Shown: positions 10,400-18,564, counted from the stretch's first letter. The stretch is 23,440 nt of DNA from JBBSWA01 sp038046485 (GCA_038046485.1 JBBSWA010000058.1:1-23440); one strand, 5' to 3'. Notes: generated by a model not told the origin, from the sequence alone. Translations and numbers: made by a program.

Positions 10400-12346
10400 A
10401 TGGATTTTAAGAATAAGCACCTGGACCTTTTTCAGGAACAGGCAATTCAGAGTTTTGTACAGGGAAATTCCGTGGTGGTTTCAGCGCCAACCGGTTCAGG
10501 TAAGACCCTCATCGCAGATTATGTGATTCAAGAAGACCTCCGTGCAGGAAAAAAAGTCATCTACACCGCCCCAATAAAAGCCCTTTCCAATCAAAAGTAT
10601 AAAGAGTTCGTGGAGGATCATGGAGCAGATAATGTCGGAATCCTAACAGGGGATATGGTCATAAACCCTCAAGGAATGATCTTGGTCATGACAACTGAAG
10701 TCTTTCGGAACATGGTTGTTGCCCGTGACCATTTCATGGATGATGTTCGTTACGTAATTCTCGATGAGATTCATTTCCTGAGTGATCCCGAGCGGGGTCA
10801 TGTGTGGGAAGAGTCCATTGTTTTCGCTCCAGATCATGTTCGTTTCCTTTGCCTGAGTGCAACCATTCCAAATGCAGATGAGTTAGCGCGGTGGATTGAA
10901 GTAGTAAAAAATCACAAAGTAGATGTCATCCGGCATGATATTCGTCCGGTTCCTTTGCAACATTTTGTGTACGATGTGGATCTGGGCATTACAACCTTAC
11001 CTAAATTGAAGGATCACATGGAATTGGATAGTGTGCAAGATTACAAGTCATTCTATAAAGGAAAATACAAACGGGCCTTTATCAAGAACCCCATACACCT
11101 TGGTCCCGTCGAGGAATTGATCAAAAATCGCGATATTCCTGCAATTTATTTTGTGTTTTCTCGTCTAAACACACAACTCTTTGCGAAGATGCTTTCAAAA
11201 AAACGCAACTTACTTTCAAGCGAGGAAAAGGTAAAAGTGGTGCGTGAAGTAACTGAAGGATTAAGTAAGGTAGAAGCAGGGGTTCGTCAATTACCCTCAA
11301 CGCAATTACTAAGAGAAACACTAAGTAATGGCGTTGGTTTTCACCATGCAGGTCTCTTGCCCGTGCATAAGGACATTGTCGAGAAATTATTTGCCCAAGG
11401 CCTTGTTAAAATATTATACGCTACGGAAACATTTGCCGTGGGAATTAATATGCCAGCAAAAGCCGTTTGCCTCGACTCAATTGAAAAGTTCGACGGCATT
11501 CATCATCGATACTTGTTCCCTCGGGAATATTACCAGTTAGTCGGTCGGGCAGGTCGTCGAGGAATTGATACGTATGGGAAGGCTGTCGTCATGGTAAACC
11601 GTCGTTTCCTAGATCCTAATAAATTGAATTACGTGGTTTCCGAGGATAAGGAGCCGGTGAAGTCTCAGTTTAAATTAACCTTTAACTCCGTCTTAAACAT
11701 GATTGAGCGCCCTGCCGATGAGATCAAAACGATCTTGAAAAGCAACTTGGATTTCTTTCAAAAACATGGTGAGAAAGGCTTTCGAGACAATCGCATCGGA
11801 GCCTTGATGTGGGCAACCTTTGTGAAAAAGAAAAATCAGTTGGAGAAGATGGGGTATGTGCAAGGCAATCAACTAACGGAGAAAGGTTGGTTTGCAAGCC
11901 GGATTTACACGCAAGAACTTACCGTTACGGAGTTGTTCTTTGATCACAAGCGCTTTGACTTGGATGAGTTCAAGACCTTGCTCTTATTAGCAACCGTCGT
12001 GTACGAGCCCAGAAGGATGGATCGTTTCATCGTCAATAAGCCGCATCCAAGGCAAGTAAGGGAGCTGGTAAAAGACTTGAATGAAGATCCCTACATCAGT
12101 AAGCATTTTGATTTCAGGCATATGGATAAGCTCTGTACCTTGATGTGGGCCTGGTACAAGGGTGCAACCTTCCTAGAGGTTCTCAAATTCACCAATTTAT
12201 TAGAAGGGGATATCTTGCGTTTCTTCCGTCAGATCATTGATGTCCTTACTCAGTTGAAGAAGGCCAGTACAGATCAAGACCTGATCGACAAGCTAAATGC
12301 TTGCCTGAATGTCATGAATAGAGACTTGGTCAAGTTGGGGTTCTAG
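10400..12346 (+). CDS. Ski2/Mtr4-type superfamily 2 RNA helicase
   Basis: The 648-residue protein holds all main SF2 motifs: Walker A SAPTGSGKT (28-36), motif Ia TAPIKALSNQKY (56-67), DEIH box LDEIHFL (121-127), motif III LSATIPNA (152-159), and in the second RecA domain YATETFAVGINMPAK and QLVGRAGRRGIDTYG. The sequence is closer to Mtr4/Ski2 than to Hel308, which lacks the KALSNQKY spelling. The C-terminal 200 residues are helical and resemble the Ski2 ratchet and helical-bundle region; no arch domain is apparent. Such helicases feed RNA to the exosome in eukaryotes; in archaea the role is less defined. With the intron-rich tRNA genes nearby, a role in RNA turnover is plausible but inferred. 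Confidence 0.92.
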   Translation: MDFKNKHLDLFQEQAIQSFVQGNSVVVSAPTGSGKTLIADYVIQEDLRAGKKVIYTAPIKALSNQKYKEFVEDHGADNVGILTGDMVINPQGMILVMTTEVFRNMVVARDHFMDDVRYVILDEIHFLSDPERGHVWEESIVFAPDHVRFLCLSATIPNADELARWIEVVKNHKVDVIRHDIRPVPLQHFVYDVDLGITTLPKLKDHMELDSVQDYKSFYKGKYKRAFIKNPIHLGPVEELIKNRDIPAIYFVFSRLNTQLFAKMLSKKRNLLSSEEKVKVVREVTEGLSKVEAGVRQLPSTQLLRETLSNGVGFHHAGLLPVHKDIVEKLFAQGLVKILYATETFAVGINMPAKAVCLDSIEKFDGIHHRYLFPREYYQLVGRAGRRGIDTYGKAVVMVNRRFLDPNKLNYVVSEDKEPVKSQFKLTFNSVLNMIERPADEIKTILKSNLDFFQKHGEKGFRDNRIGALMWATFVKKKNQLEKMGYVQGNQLTEKGWFASRIYTQELTVTELFFDHKRFDLDEFKTLLLLATVVYEPRRMDRFIVNKPHPRQVRELVKDLNEDPYISKHFDFRHMDKLCTLMWAWYKGATFLEVLKFTNLLEGDILRFFRQIIDVLTQLKKASTDQDLIDKLNACLNVMNRDLVKLGF

Positions 12347-12354
12347 GGATTAAG

Positions 12355-12363
12355 TTTTTAAAT
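12355..12363 (+). promoter_or_regulatory. TATA box for the 117-residue orphan
   Basis: TTTTTAAAT is centred 27 bp before ATG 12386. Confidence 0.6.
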
Positions 12364-12385
12364 AAGGAATTCTTCCGATATAAGT

Positions 12386-12739
12386 ATGGCAACATCAAAA
12401 GGCGCTTCTGAGGCTTCTGTCAGGCGATTCGTTTTGGGGACAAGCATTGGAGATCTTGTTACGGTCTCATTAAAAAGAGGTTTAGTAGCTGAAGTAGACA
12501 GGCACGGTCGATCTTTCAAAGTGGTAAGATCAAGAGAAAAAACGCCGGGTGCACTTTATACAAGTCGTTTGGTAGGAAACTATAAAGGATTTGGAACATT
12601 GCATCCGGATGAAGAAACATTTGTGAAACTAAATAATCCATTGGCTGGCTATGGTACTGTAAATAGAAGTGATATTCAGTCTGTAGATTATTTTACAGTA
12701 AAAAGTGCAAGAGACGTTAGGCTTCTAGGGCTATTTTAA
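12386..12739 (+). CDS. Orphan beta-rich protein (117 aa)
   Basis: The product has a short basic start (MATSKGASEASVRRFVLG) and then alternating strands (DLVTVSLKRGLVAEVDRHGRSFKVV, ALYTSRLVGNYKGFGTL and YGTVNRSDIQSVDYF) suggesting a small barrel such as an SH3- or OB-like fold. No conserved motif is recognised. The start is fixed by a TATA box 27 bp upstream. The promoter of the following HIT gene overlaps its last codons. Confidence 0.65.
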   Translation: MATSKGASEASVRRFVLGTSIGDLVTVSLKRGLVAEVDRHGRSFKVVRSREKTPGALYTSRLVGNYKGFGTLHPDEETFVKLNNPLAGYGTVNRSDIQSVDYFTVKSARDVRLLGLF

Positions 12740-12740
12740 A
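12732..12740 (+). promoter_or_regulatory. TATA box for the interrupted HIT gene
   Basis: TATTTTAAA is centred 28 bp before ATG 12764 and overlaps the stop codon of the upstream gene. The promoter of the broken gene appears intact. Confidence 0.5.
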
Positions 12741-12763
12741 AACCAGTGCTCTTTTCTTAAACC

Positions 12764-13195
12764 ATGGATTGCAGTCTTTGTACAGCTCAAAACGAAACCT
12801 ATCGGCTAGTCGGTGGAAATGATTTAGCTTATTGCATCATTCCCACTCACGCATTAAAACCAGGTCATGCGATGGTGCTCCCCCGGCGTCATGTCGGATC
12901 TTTATCTGATTTAATCGATACAGAAGCGCGTGCCTTCGTACGTCTTGCTGATGAAATGAAAAATGCAGTAAGATAAGCGTATCCTCACGAAGATCCAGTA
13001 CTTCTCATGAATGAGGGTGCACACAGCACGCAACCTCACATTCATTGGCATGTATTGCCTAGCAAAGGAGGATTAAGAGCTTTATTTGCTGCATTAGAAG
13101 GCATGGAAGAGCGCCCGCAACGTTCAAGGGAATGGGAAGAAGAAGTAAGGGATTACTTAGATCCGTTTGCTAAAAGGTACATAAAAAAGTTCTAG
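12764..13195 (+). pseudogene. HIT-family hydrolase interrupted by one in-frame TAA
   Basis: Two fragments are in the same frame, separated only by TAA at 12974-12976. Read through, they make a normal 143-residue HIT protein: N-terminal zinc-type CSLC (residues 3-6), IIPTHALKPGHAMVLPRRHV (26-45), and the histidine triad QPHIHWHVLP. The stop falls at codon 71, before the triad, so the first fragment alone cannot be active. The second could start at ATG 13007 but would lack half the fold. No frameshift or other decay is visible, so the loss is recent, a sequencing error, or the stop is read through. Its 3' end is 4 bp from the convergent S10 gene. Confidence 0.7.
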
Positions 13196-13199
13196 AATT

Positions 13200-13511
13200 C
13201 TACGCATCAATCATTTCAATCTCGATATTAAGCCCTTCGGGGATGGGAACTCTCATAACCAACCTTAAGGCGCGTTCATCGAGTCCCAGGTCAATTAATC
13301 GCTTGTGGATCCTCATTTCATAGTGATCCCAGGTGGCTGTTCCATTGCCACAAGGAGTCTTTCGAGTGGTCACTTTCATAGTCTTTGTTGGGAGAGGAAT
13401 GGGTCCGCGCATGACAACGCCGGTCTTCTCAGCAATATTTTTTATGTACTCGCACGTCTGGTTGATCTTAGAAATATCGGTGCTGGCCAATTTGATTCGT
13501 GCTTTTTGCAT
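13200..13511 (-). CDS. rps10: Ribosomal protein S10 (uS10)
   Basis: The 103-residue product matches archaeal S10: KARIKLASTDISKINQTCEYIKNIAEKTGVVMRGPIPLPTK with the conserved GPIPLPTK loop, then RKTPCGNGTATWDHYEMRIHKRLIDL and the VPIPEGLNIEIEMIDA end. S10 belongs to the head of the small subunit. It follows the EF-1alpha gene after 82 bp, the usual archaeal order of these two genes. The gap holds an 8-bp inverted repeat, so the two cistrons may be cleaved or partly terminated. No strong ribosome-binding site is visible before the ATG. Confidence 0.96.
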   Translation of the reverse strand: MQKARIKLASTDISKINQTCEYIKNIAEKTGVVMRGPIPLPTKTMKVTTRKTPCGNGTATWDHYEMRIHKRLIDLGLDERALRLVMRVPIPEGLNIEIEMIDA

Positions 13512-13561
13512 GGTATCACTTTCTTAAATCGCTTTTTGAACCCTCTCCGGATGAAACTCGT

Positions 13562-13589
13562 GTTCACCTAGGAAAAAATAAAGGTGAAC
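13562..13589 (-). promoter_or_regulatory. Inverted repeat between EF-1alpha and S10 genes
   Basis: GTTCACCT (13562-13569 on the plus strand) and AGGTGAAC (13582-13589) form an 8-bp stem. The transcript loop is U-rich (TTATTTTTTCCT). It could be an internal terminator, a processing site or an RNA-stability element. Confidence 0.5.
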
Positions 13590-13593
13590 CGGC

Positions 13594-14889
13594 TTAGCCG
13601 GTCTTTTTGACGACTTCAATGCACATTCCTGCTGCAACGGTCACGCCACTGTCTCGAATGGCGAATCGTGCTAAGGGCGGGAATTCTTTTTGTGTTTCTA
13701 CAACAAGAGGCCGCATGGGTTTGAGTTTGACAATAGCAGCATCTCCTGTCTTGATGAAGTCAGGCTTTTCCTTGACGGTTTCCCCCGTAGCTGGGTTGAT
13801 TTGTTTTACGATCTCCATGAATTGACACGCGACTTGTGACGTGTGGATGTGGAAGACCGGTGTGTAACCAACCGTGATGACACTGGGGTGGTTTAAGACG
13901 ATGATCTGGGCTGTAAACTCGCTAGCAATGGTAGGAGGGCTATCAGCGGTCCCAATGACATCTCCTCGGGCTACATCTTTCTTTCCAAAGCCTCGTACAC
14001 TGATACCTACATTGTCTCCAGGTTCAGCCTGGGGCATTTGTTCATGGTGCATTTCAATGGTCTTCACTTCGCCAGGAACGCCCTTTCCTTCTCGTCCAGG
14101 CATGGCAATCACTTTATCGCCTACTTTCATAATGCCAGTCTCGATTCTGCCAACAGGTACGACTCCGATTCCAGTGATGTTGTAGACATCTTGGATGGGC
14201 ATGCGTAAAGGCAAGGTGGTAGGTTTTTCAGGTTGTTTCAAGAGGTTAATCGCTTCTAAGAGGGTAGGTCCCTTGTACCAGGCTAGAGGTCCTTCAGCGC
14301 GCTTAACAATGTTTTCTCCTTTAAATGAGGCAGCGGCAATGAAAGGGACTGTTTCAATTTTAAAGCCAGAAGATTTCAAGAGCTTCTCAACGTCGGCCTT
14401 GACTTCATTGTACCGGGCTTCTTTGTAGTCAACGCCAGAGATGTCCATCTTGTTGATGAGGATGATGATTTGCTGAACACCCAACATTTTGGCAAGAATG
14501 GCGTGTTCTTTTGTTTGGGCGTTTACACCGTCGTTTCCAGCAACAACAAGGACAGCAGCATCTGCTTGACTGGTTCCAGTAATCATGTTCTTGATGAAGT
14601 CTCTGTGTCCAGGTGCATCGATGATGGTAAAGAAGTATTTGTCGGTTTCGAACTTTTTATGGCTAAGGTCAATGGTAACTCCTCGTTCTCGCTCTTCTTT
14701 GAGTTGGTCCATGACGAAGGCAAATTCGAATCCTGATTTTCCAAGTTCCTTTGCTTTTTCTTGAAGTTTTCGCATGGTTTGTTCATCAACGTTTCCTGAG
14801 TCATAAAGAAGTCTACCTACAGTGGTAGATTTACCGTGGTCTACGTGTCCGATAAAGACGAGGTTAATGTGGGGTTTATTCTTAGCCAT
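13594..14889 (-). CDS. tuf: Translation elongation factor EF-1alpha (aEF1A)
   Basis: This GTPase delivers aminoacyl-tRNA to the ribosome. G1 is GHVDHGKST (14-22), followed by the switch region RGVTIDLSHKKF, G3 DAPGHRDFIKN, G4 NKMD, and then two beta-barrel domains (VYNITGIGVVPVGRIETG... and AQIIVLNHPSVITVGYTPVFHIHTSQVAC). The length of 431 and the end RDSGVTVAAGMCIEVV are typical of archaea. A strong GGAGGG lies 6 bases before the ATG, and a TATA box (14945-14953) predicts a leader of about 33 nt. The promoter region is shared with the divergent orphan at 15008. S10 follows in the same direction. Confidence 0.98.
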   Translation of the reverse strand: MAKNKPHINLVFIGHVDHGKSTTVGRLLYDSGNVDEQTMRKLQEKAKELGKSGFEFAFVMDQLKEERERGVTIDLSHKKFETDKYFFTIIDAPGHRDFIKNMITGTSQADAAVLVVAGNDGVNAQTKEHAILAKMLGVQQIIILINKMDISGVDYKEARYNEVKADVEKLLKSSGFKIETVPFIAAASFKGENIVKRAEGPLAWYKGPTLLEAINLLKQPEKPTTLPLRMPIQDVYNITGIGVVPVGRIETGIMKVGDKVIAMPGREGKGVPGEVKTIEMHHEQMPQAEPGDNVGISVRGFGKKDVARGDVIGTADSPPTIASEFTAQIIVLNHPSVITVGYTPVFHIHTSQVACQFMEIVKQINPATGETVKEKPDFIKTGDAAIVKLKPMRPLVVETQKEFPPLARFAIRDSGVTVAAGMCIEVVKKTG

Positions 14890-14895
14890 GTGATT

Positions 14896-14901
14896 CCCTC
14901 C
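14896..14901 (-). promoter_or_regulatory. Ribosome-binding site of EF-1alpha
   Basis: GGAGGG on the minus strand, 6 bases before the ATG. It contrasts with the many leaderless genes in this window. Confidence 0.7.
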
Positions 14902-14944
14902 AATACTTGGTTTAAAGTATGATACTTTGGCGAAAGGGGCGACC

Positions 14945-14953
14945 TTTATAAAA
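14945..14953 (-). promoter_or_regulatory. TATA box for EF-1alpha
   Basis: TTTTATAAA on the minus strand; a start near 14922 leaves a leader that includes GGAGGG. The 19-bp repeated element abuts it upstream. Confidence 0.6.
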
Positions 14954-14954
14954 C

Positions 14955-14973
14955 TTACTATTTTTGTCGAGTA
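14955..14973. repeat. 19-bp element, copy 1, between divergent promoters
   Basis: TTACTATTTTTGTCGAGTA is repeated exactly at 15857-15875. Here it lies between the EF-1alpha TATA and the TATA of the 15008 gene and is framed by a CTTACT/AGTAAG inverted repeat (14954-14959 and 14970-14975), an operator-like layout. Confidence 0.75.
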
Positions 14974-14976
14974 AGC

Positions 14977-14985
14977 TTTTTATAT
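14977..14985 (+). promoter_or_regulatory. TATA box for the orphan at 15008
   Basis: TTTTTATAT is centred 27 bp before ATG 15008. Confidence 0.55.
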
Positions 14986-15007
14986 TTCTTGCTCAAACTA
15001 AGTAGGG

Positions 15008-15544
15008 ATGGTTAAGGGGGATAGGAAAGAGAGTAAGGACTTAGAACAGTTGTTGGGTAAGGCTAGAGCTTATAAGGCGGGGGATTCAAGGCTTCAGCGG
15101 TTGGAATCGCTTTTGGAAGGGTTTCCAGAAGAGTTAAAACGGTTAGGAGTTACCAAGCACTTAGTGGATGTGGGGGATATAAAGATGACCAATCAACGAT
15201 TGGATAGAGTTAGGGCATATGTGGATGGTTCGTTATGGCGGCGGTTGTTTTCTTCTAGCCCCTCTCAAGAAGATGTTTCTTTATTAAAGTATTTTGTGAA
15301 GAGTTATGCGCCGAAGGCGGCCAGATCTATGCAGGGTGGAGATTGGTTACATCGTTTGCGCAAGGATTTGGCTAAAGTTGAGCATCTGGATCCTGTTAAT
15401 CTTTTTTCTGAGGATCATGAGGGGGTTTTGAGTTATAAGGCAGGCCTCGTAAGAGTTTTAAACCTTGAGCAAGCCGGTAAAGCCATGGAGAAGCAGTATC
15501 TTTCTTTGTATCAAGAGGCGCTTCGGGTTTTGTCGAAGTTATGA
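15008..15544 (+). CDS. Orphan helical protein (178 aa)
   Basis: The product is basic and mostly helical with many L-x-x-L heptad-like patterns (DLEQLLGKARAYK, RLQRLESLLEGFPEELKRLG). No motif, signal peptide or membrane segment is recognised. The start is fixed by a TATA box 27 bp upstream in a promoter region shared with EF-1alpha. Its last 149 bp overlap the convergent gene at 15396-15791, so transcripts from both strands are complementary there. Confidence 0.65.
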   Translation: MVKGDRKESKDLEQLLGKARAYKAGDSRLQRLESLLEGFPEELKRLGVTKHLVDVGDIKMTNQRLDRVRAYVDGSLWRRLFSSSPSQEDVSLLKYFVKSYAPKAARSMQGGDWLHRLRKDLAKVEHLDPVNLFSEDHEGVLSYKAGLVRVLNLEQAGKAMEKQYLSLYQEALRVLSKL

Positions 15545-15791
15545 TGCCTTGTATGTGATCAATAGACAGAAGGACATCAGAGTTGATGATTCGAAAATCG
15601 TCTAGGTAGTCTCCAAGCTCTTCAGCGAGGTCTGGAGAGTAACGCAAGGTCTCTGCTTGGGATGGGTTGGGGGTGGGTAGATAATTATTTAGAAGTTTTG
15701 CAACGTGCGTGTAGGTTTTCTGTAATAGTTCAAGGTCTCTTCGCGCGTAGGCCAGTCGACAGCGGATCATGGTTGGGTCATCAATGGACAT
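15396..15791 (-). CDS. Orphan helical protein (131 aa) overlapping its neighbour
   Basis: Residues 1-82 (MSIDDPTMIRCRLAYARRD...) form long helices with regular hydrophobic spacing and lie outside the overlap. Residues 83-131 lie in the region shared with the convergent gene and look less structured (TSTKPEAPLDTKKDTASP, KPPHDPQKKD). A TATA box (15816-15824) sits 29 bp before the ATG. The family is not recognised. The disordered tail may be an extension into the neighbour caused by stop-codon loss. Confidence 0.6.
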   Translation of the reverse strand: MSIDDPTMIRCRLAYARRDLELLQKTYTHVAKLLNNYLPTPNPSQAETLRYSPDLAEELGDYLDDFRIINSDVLLSIDHIQGIITSTKPEAPLDTKKDTASPWLYRLAQGLKLLRGLPYNSKPPHDPQKKD

Positions 15792-15815
15792 TATGTTAAT
15801 GGGTTGGCCAAATAA

Positions 15816-15824
15816 GTTTATAAT
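15816..15824 (-). promoter_or_regulatory. TATA box for the 131-residue orphan
   Basis: ATTATAAAC on the minus strand is centred 29 bp before the ATG at 15791. Confidence 0.5.
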
Positions 15825-15856
15825 GATAAGGTGTACAAAAAACTACGAAAGGGTGT

Positions 15857-15875
15857 TTACTATTTTTGTCGAGTA
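15857..15875. repeat. 19-bp element, copy 2, downstream of EF-2
   Basis: Exact second copy of the 14955-14973 element. In both places a CCCTTTCG motif follows on the minus strand, after about 17 bp (including a TATA box) in copy 1 and after 3 bp here, as if this were a promoter copy with its TATA deleted. Confidence 0.7.
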
Positions 15876-15926
15876 TCCACTCAACGAGAATTGCGCTTGA
15901 AATAGGGTTTTATGTGAGAAATAAAT

Positions 15927-18089
15927 TTATCCTTCCGTCTTCAATCCCTTTCGGATCCGGATTTGGTGGCTAACTTTGGGTTGCAGTTCATCCGGCAGTC
16001 TCTCAAAGGTCTGGTCTTGGACAAAGAAGTTTCCTCTTCCTTCGGTGGCGCTTCGTAAGTCCGAAGCAAGGCCAAACATTTCTCCGACAGGAAGTTTTCC
16101 TTTGACTGTGACGTGTTCACCTTCTTGAACAATGTCTAGGAGTTGGCCGCGTTTGGCGTTGATGAGTTTGGTAATCTCGCTCATGTAGTTGACAGGAGCT
16201 TCGAATTGCAAGACTTGTTTGGGTTCGTACAATACAGGGCCGGCTTGGGACATGGCGCCTCGAATGCCTTCGCGAATGGCAGGGTACATCTGGGCAGGTC
16301 CTCGGTGAATAGCGTCTTCGTGCAGTTTAAGATCATCAATAACAACTTTGACTTTGATGCAAGGATCTCTAACTAAAGGTCCAGCAGACATAACATCTTC
16401 AAACATGTCATTGATCATTTCAATGACTTCTCCAATGTAGACGATACCTCGTGTTCCATCGATGAGGATATTGCCTTTGTAGACATTTCGTACTTGTCTG
16501 GTTTCTTTGGATTCCATTCCTGCTTCTTCAAGACCTTCCCAGAGGGTATGTTCTTTTTTCTTGACCCTTCCTTCAGGGATTTTGCCTTCTTTGATAGCTA
16601 GAGCAACAGAATCAGATATGGGTTCAACCCAGAAGTAAAGTTTGTTGTGTTTATTGGGGCTTTTTCCTTCAAAGCTAATGCTCTTTCGGGTAATCGCTTC
16701 TCGGTAGACCACAATAGGGGGGCTGGTTTGTACATCCAATCCCTTTTCAGTTTTGATGCGATTTTCAATGATTTCAAGGTGCAATTCTCCCATGCCATGC
16801 ATGAGATTCTCGCCGGTTTCTTGATTGATCTCGATATGAATGCTGGGGTCTTCTTTCATGACTTGTTTTAATATTTCTACAAGACGGGGAAGATCGGAGG
16901 GTTTCTTGGCTTCAATGGCTTTCGTCATGACAGGTTCAAAGATGTGGCTGATCTTTTCAAAGGGTTCGCACGGCTCGGATGAAACCGTTTCTCCGGGGTA
17001 GCAGTTTTTGAGTCCGCCAACTCCGATAATATTCCCAGATAAAGCATGATCCACAATTTCTTTTTTGGGTCCATTGTAAATGTAGACTTGTTGAACGCGC
17101 ACGTTTTGTTTGGCAAGGTTCATATAAGCTTGCATGCCCTTGCTGATCGTTCCGCTAAACAATCGTCCGCAGGTAATTTCTCCGGCTTGAGGATCCACGA
17201 CCACTTTGGTGGCAACAAACATTAAAGGTCCTTTAGGGTCACATTTAGTAAGGCTTTGCCCAAGGGGGCTATCGATTTCTCCGTGCCAGATTTTAGGAAT
17301 GCGATACGCTTGCGCTTGAACAGGGTTGGGATGGTGCTTGACAACGGCATTCAGAACAACTTCGTGAAGAGGGCATTTAGTTTTGAGTTCGGTTTGTTCG
17401 CCCTTTTCATAGGCATCAATGATGTCTTTGAAGCTGATGTTTTTCTTTTTCATGTAAGGAATGGATAAGGCCCAATTGTGAAAAGCAGAACCCATGCAAA
17501 CGCTGCCATCTTGTACGCTGACTTGCCATTTGTCTCCGTATCCTTCTTCGGCAATGCTTTTGATGAGGCGATTGACATTGGCAATGATTTTCATGAAGCG
17601 TTCTTGCATAGCTTCAGGGGTTAGTTTGAGTTCTTTGATTAAGCGATCACTCTTGTTGATGAACAAAACAGGTTTGACGCGTTCTTTAAGGGCTTGCCTT
17701 AACACAGTTTCTGTTTGGGGCATGATGCTCTCTACGGCATCAACCAGAACAATGCAACCGTCGACCGCGCGCATGGCCCGTGTTACATCGCCTCCAAAGT
17801 CTACGTGTCCAGGAGTGTCAATGAGGTTGATAAGGAAGTCTTCAGATTCTACCGTGTGAATCATGGATACGCTGGCTGAGTCGATGGTGATGCCTCGTTT
17901 GGCTTCATCTTCGTGGAAGTCAAGAACACAGGCCTTTCCGGCAAGTTCTTGGCTCATCATGCCGGCACCAAAGAGTAGGTTGTCTGAGAAAGTAGTCTTT
18001 CCATGGTCAATGTGAGCGCAGATAGCGATGTTTCGGATGTGCTCCGGCTTCTCATAAAGCGCAATGACGCGCTCAACCATTTTGGTCAT
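15927..18089 (-). CDS. fusA: Translation elongation factor EF-2 (aEF2)
   Basis: This is the translocation GTPase of the ribosome. G1 is AHIDHGKTT (25-33), then RGITIDSASVSM, G3 DTPGHVDFGGDV and G4 NKSD. Domains II-V follow in order; domain IV ends in LKLHEDAIHRGPAQM, whose AIHRG histidine is the residue archaea convert to diphthamide. Length 720 is normal. The start is ATG 18089; ATG 18080 is also possible. AGGTGT lies 9 bases upstream, and a TATA box (18129-18136) predicts a leader of about 16 nt. The gene is transcribed alone, divergent from the small helical gene. Confidence 0.98.
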   Translation of the reverse strand: MTKMVERVIALYEKPEHIRNIAICAHIDHGKTTFSDNLLFGAGMMSQELAGKACVLDFHEDEAKRGITIDSASVSMIHTVESEDFLINLIDTPGHVDFGGDVTRAMRAVDGCIVLVDAVESIMPQTETVLRQALKERVKPVLFINKSDRLIKELKLTPEAMQERFMKIIANVNRLIKSIAEEGYGDKWQVSVQDGSVCMGSAFHNWALSIPYMKKKNISFKDIIDAYEKGEQTELKTKCPLHEVVLNAVVKHHPNPVQAQAYRIPKIWHGEIDSPLGQSLTKCDPKGPLMFVATKVVVDPQAGEITCGRLFSGTISKGMQAYMNLAKQNVRVQQVYIYNGPKKEIVDHALSGNIIGVGGLKNCYPGETVSSEPCEPFEKISHIFEPVMTKAIEAKKPSDLPRLVEILKQVMKEDPSIHIEINQETGENLMHGMGELHLEIIENRIKTEKGLDVQTSPPIVVYREAITRKSISFEGKSPNKHNKLYFWVEPISDSVALAIKEGKIPEGRVKKKEHTLWEGLEEAGMESKETRQVRNVYKGNILIDGTRGIVYIGEVIEMINDMFEDVMSAGPLVRDPCIKVKVVIDDLKLHEDAIHRGPAQMYPAIREGIRGAMSQAGPVLYEPKQVLQFEAPVNYMSEITKLINAKRGQLLDIVQEGEHVTVKGKLPVGEMFGLASDLRSATEGRGNFFVQDQTFERLPDELQPKVSHQIRIRKGLKTEG

Positions 18090-18128
18090 GTTGTGTTACA
18101 CCTGTAAGCTCAAGAGAATGTAGGCCCT

Positions 18129-18136
18129 TTTTAAAC
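18129..18136 (-). promoter_or_regulatory. TATA box for EF-2
   Basis: GTTTAAAA on the minus strand, about 43 bp before the start codon, leaving a short leader with AGGTGT. Confidence 0.5.
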
Positions 18137-18160
18137 CTAGCGGTTGTGCTCTAGAGAAAT

Positions 18161-18168
18161 TATTTAAA
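18161..18168 (+). promoter_or_regulatory. TATA box for the 65-residue protein
   Basis: TATTTAAA is centred 27 bp before ATG 18192. Confidence 0.6.
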
Positions 18169-18191
18169 CCCTCATCTGCTTTCTTAAGACC

Positions 18192-18389
18192 ATGTCTCCA
18201 TTTGAAAAGACCGTAGAAAAGTACCTGGATGAAATCGAGGCAGGTGTGGATGAAGTAAAGGAAGCGGTAGAAAAGTTTAGAAAAAGCAGTAAGGATGTGA
18301 AAGCAGCAAAAGAGTTGGTAAGGGACTTGAACATGTGCCTTCCGCGTATGTCTGAAGCAAAGCAGAAATTGGCGTACAATTGTCAGTAA
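18192..18389 (+). CDS. Small helical (coiled-coil) protein, 65 aa
   Basis: The product is highly charged and almost wholly helical (VEKYLDEIEAGVDEVKEAVEKFRKSSKDVKAAKELVRDL) with heptad-like spacing and two cysteines near the end. A correctly placed TATA box and normal composition support a real gene. The family is unknown; a small dimerising or binding protein is likely. A 23-bp tandem repeat follows the stop. Confidence 0.65.
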   Translation: MSPFEKTVEKYLDEIEAGVDEVKEAVEKFRKSSKDVKAAKELVRDLNMCLPRMSEAKQKLAYNCQ

Positions 18390-18392
18390 ACA

Positions 18393-18438
18393 GTTAGAGA
18401 ATTCTGAAAGAATATGTTAGAGAATTCTGAAAGAATAT
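18393..18438. repeat. 23-bp tandem repeat, two copies
   Basis: The unit (starting GTTAGAGAATTCTG) occurs at 18393-18415 and again at 18416-18438 without spacer or mismatch. It contains GAATTC and lies in the gap after the 65-residue gene. It is probably a slippage duplication. Confidence 0.85.
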
Positions 18439-18556
18439 GAATATAGAGAGGTTTGAATAACCCCTATAGGTAGGGTTCTATAGACAGGTGGATCGTCGAG
18501 AACTTAGTGTGCGCCGGAGGTTATTCAAAGTCCTCTATTATTGTAGAGTTATAATG

Positions 18557-18564
18557 TATATAAA
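18557..18564 (+). promoter_or_regulatory. TATA box for the CYTH-domain gene
   Basis: TATATAAA is centred 27 bp before ATG 18587. It places the start there rather than at the upstream in-frame GTG 18488 or ATG 18554. Confidence 0.6.

Noticed and set aside
18393..18438. CRISPR-like repeat
   Set aside because: Only two directly adjacent 23-bp units without spacers; a simple tandem duplication.
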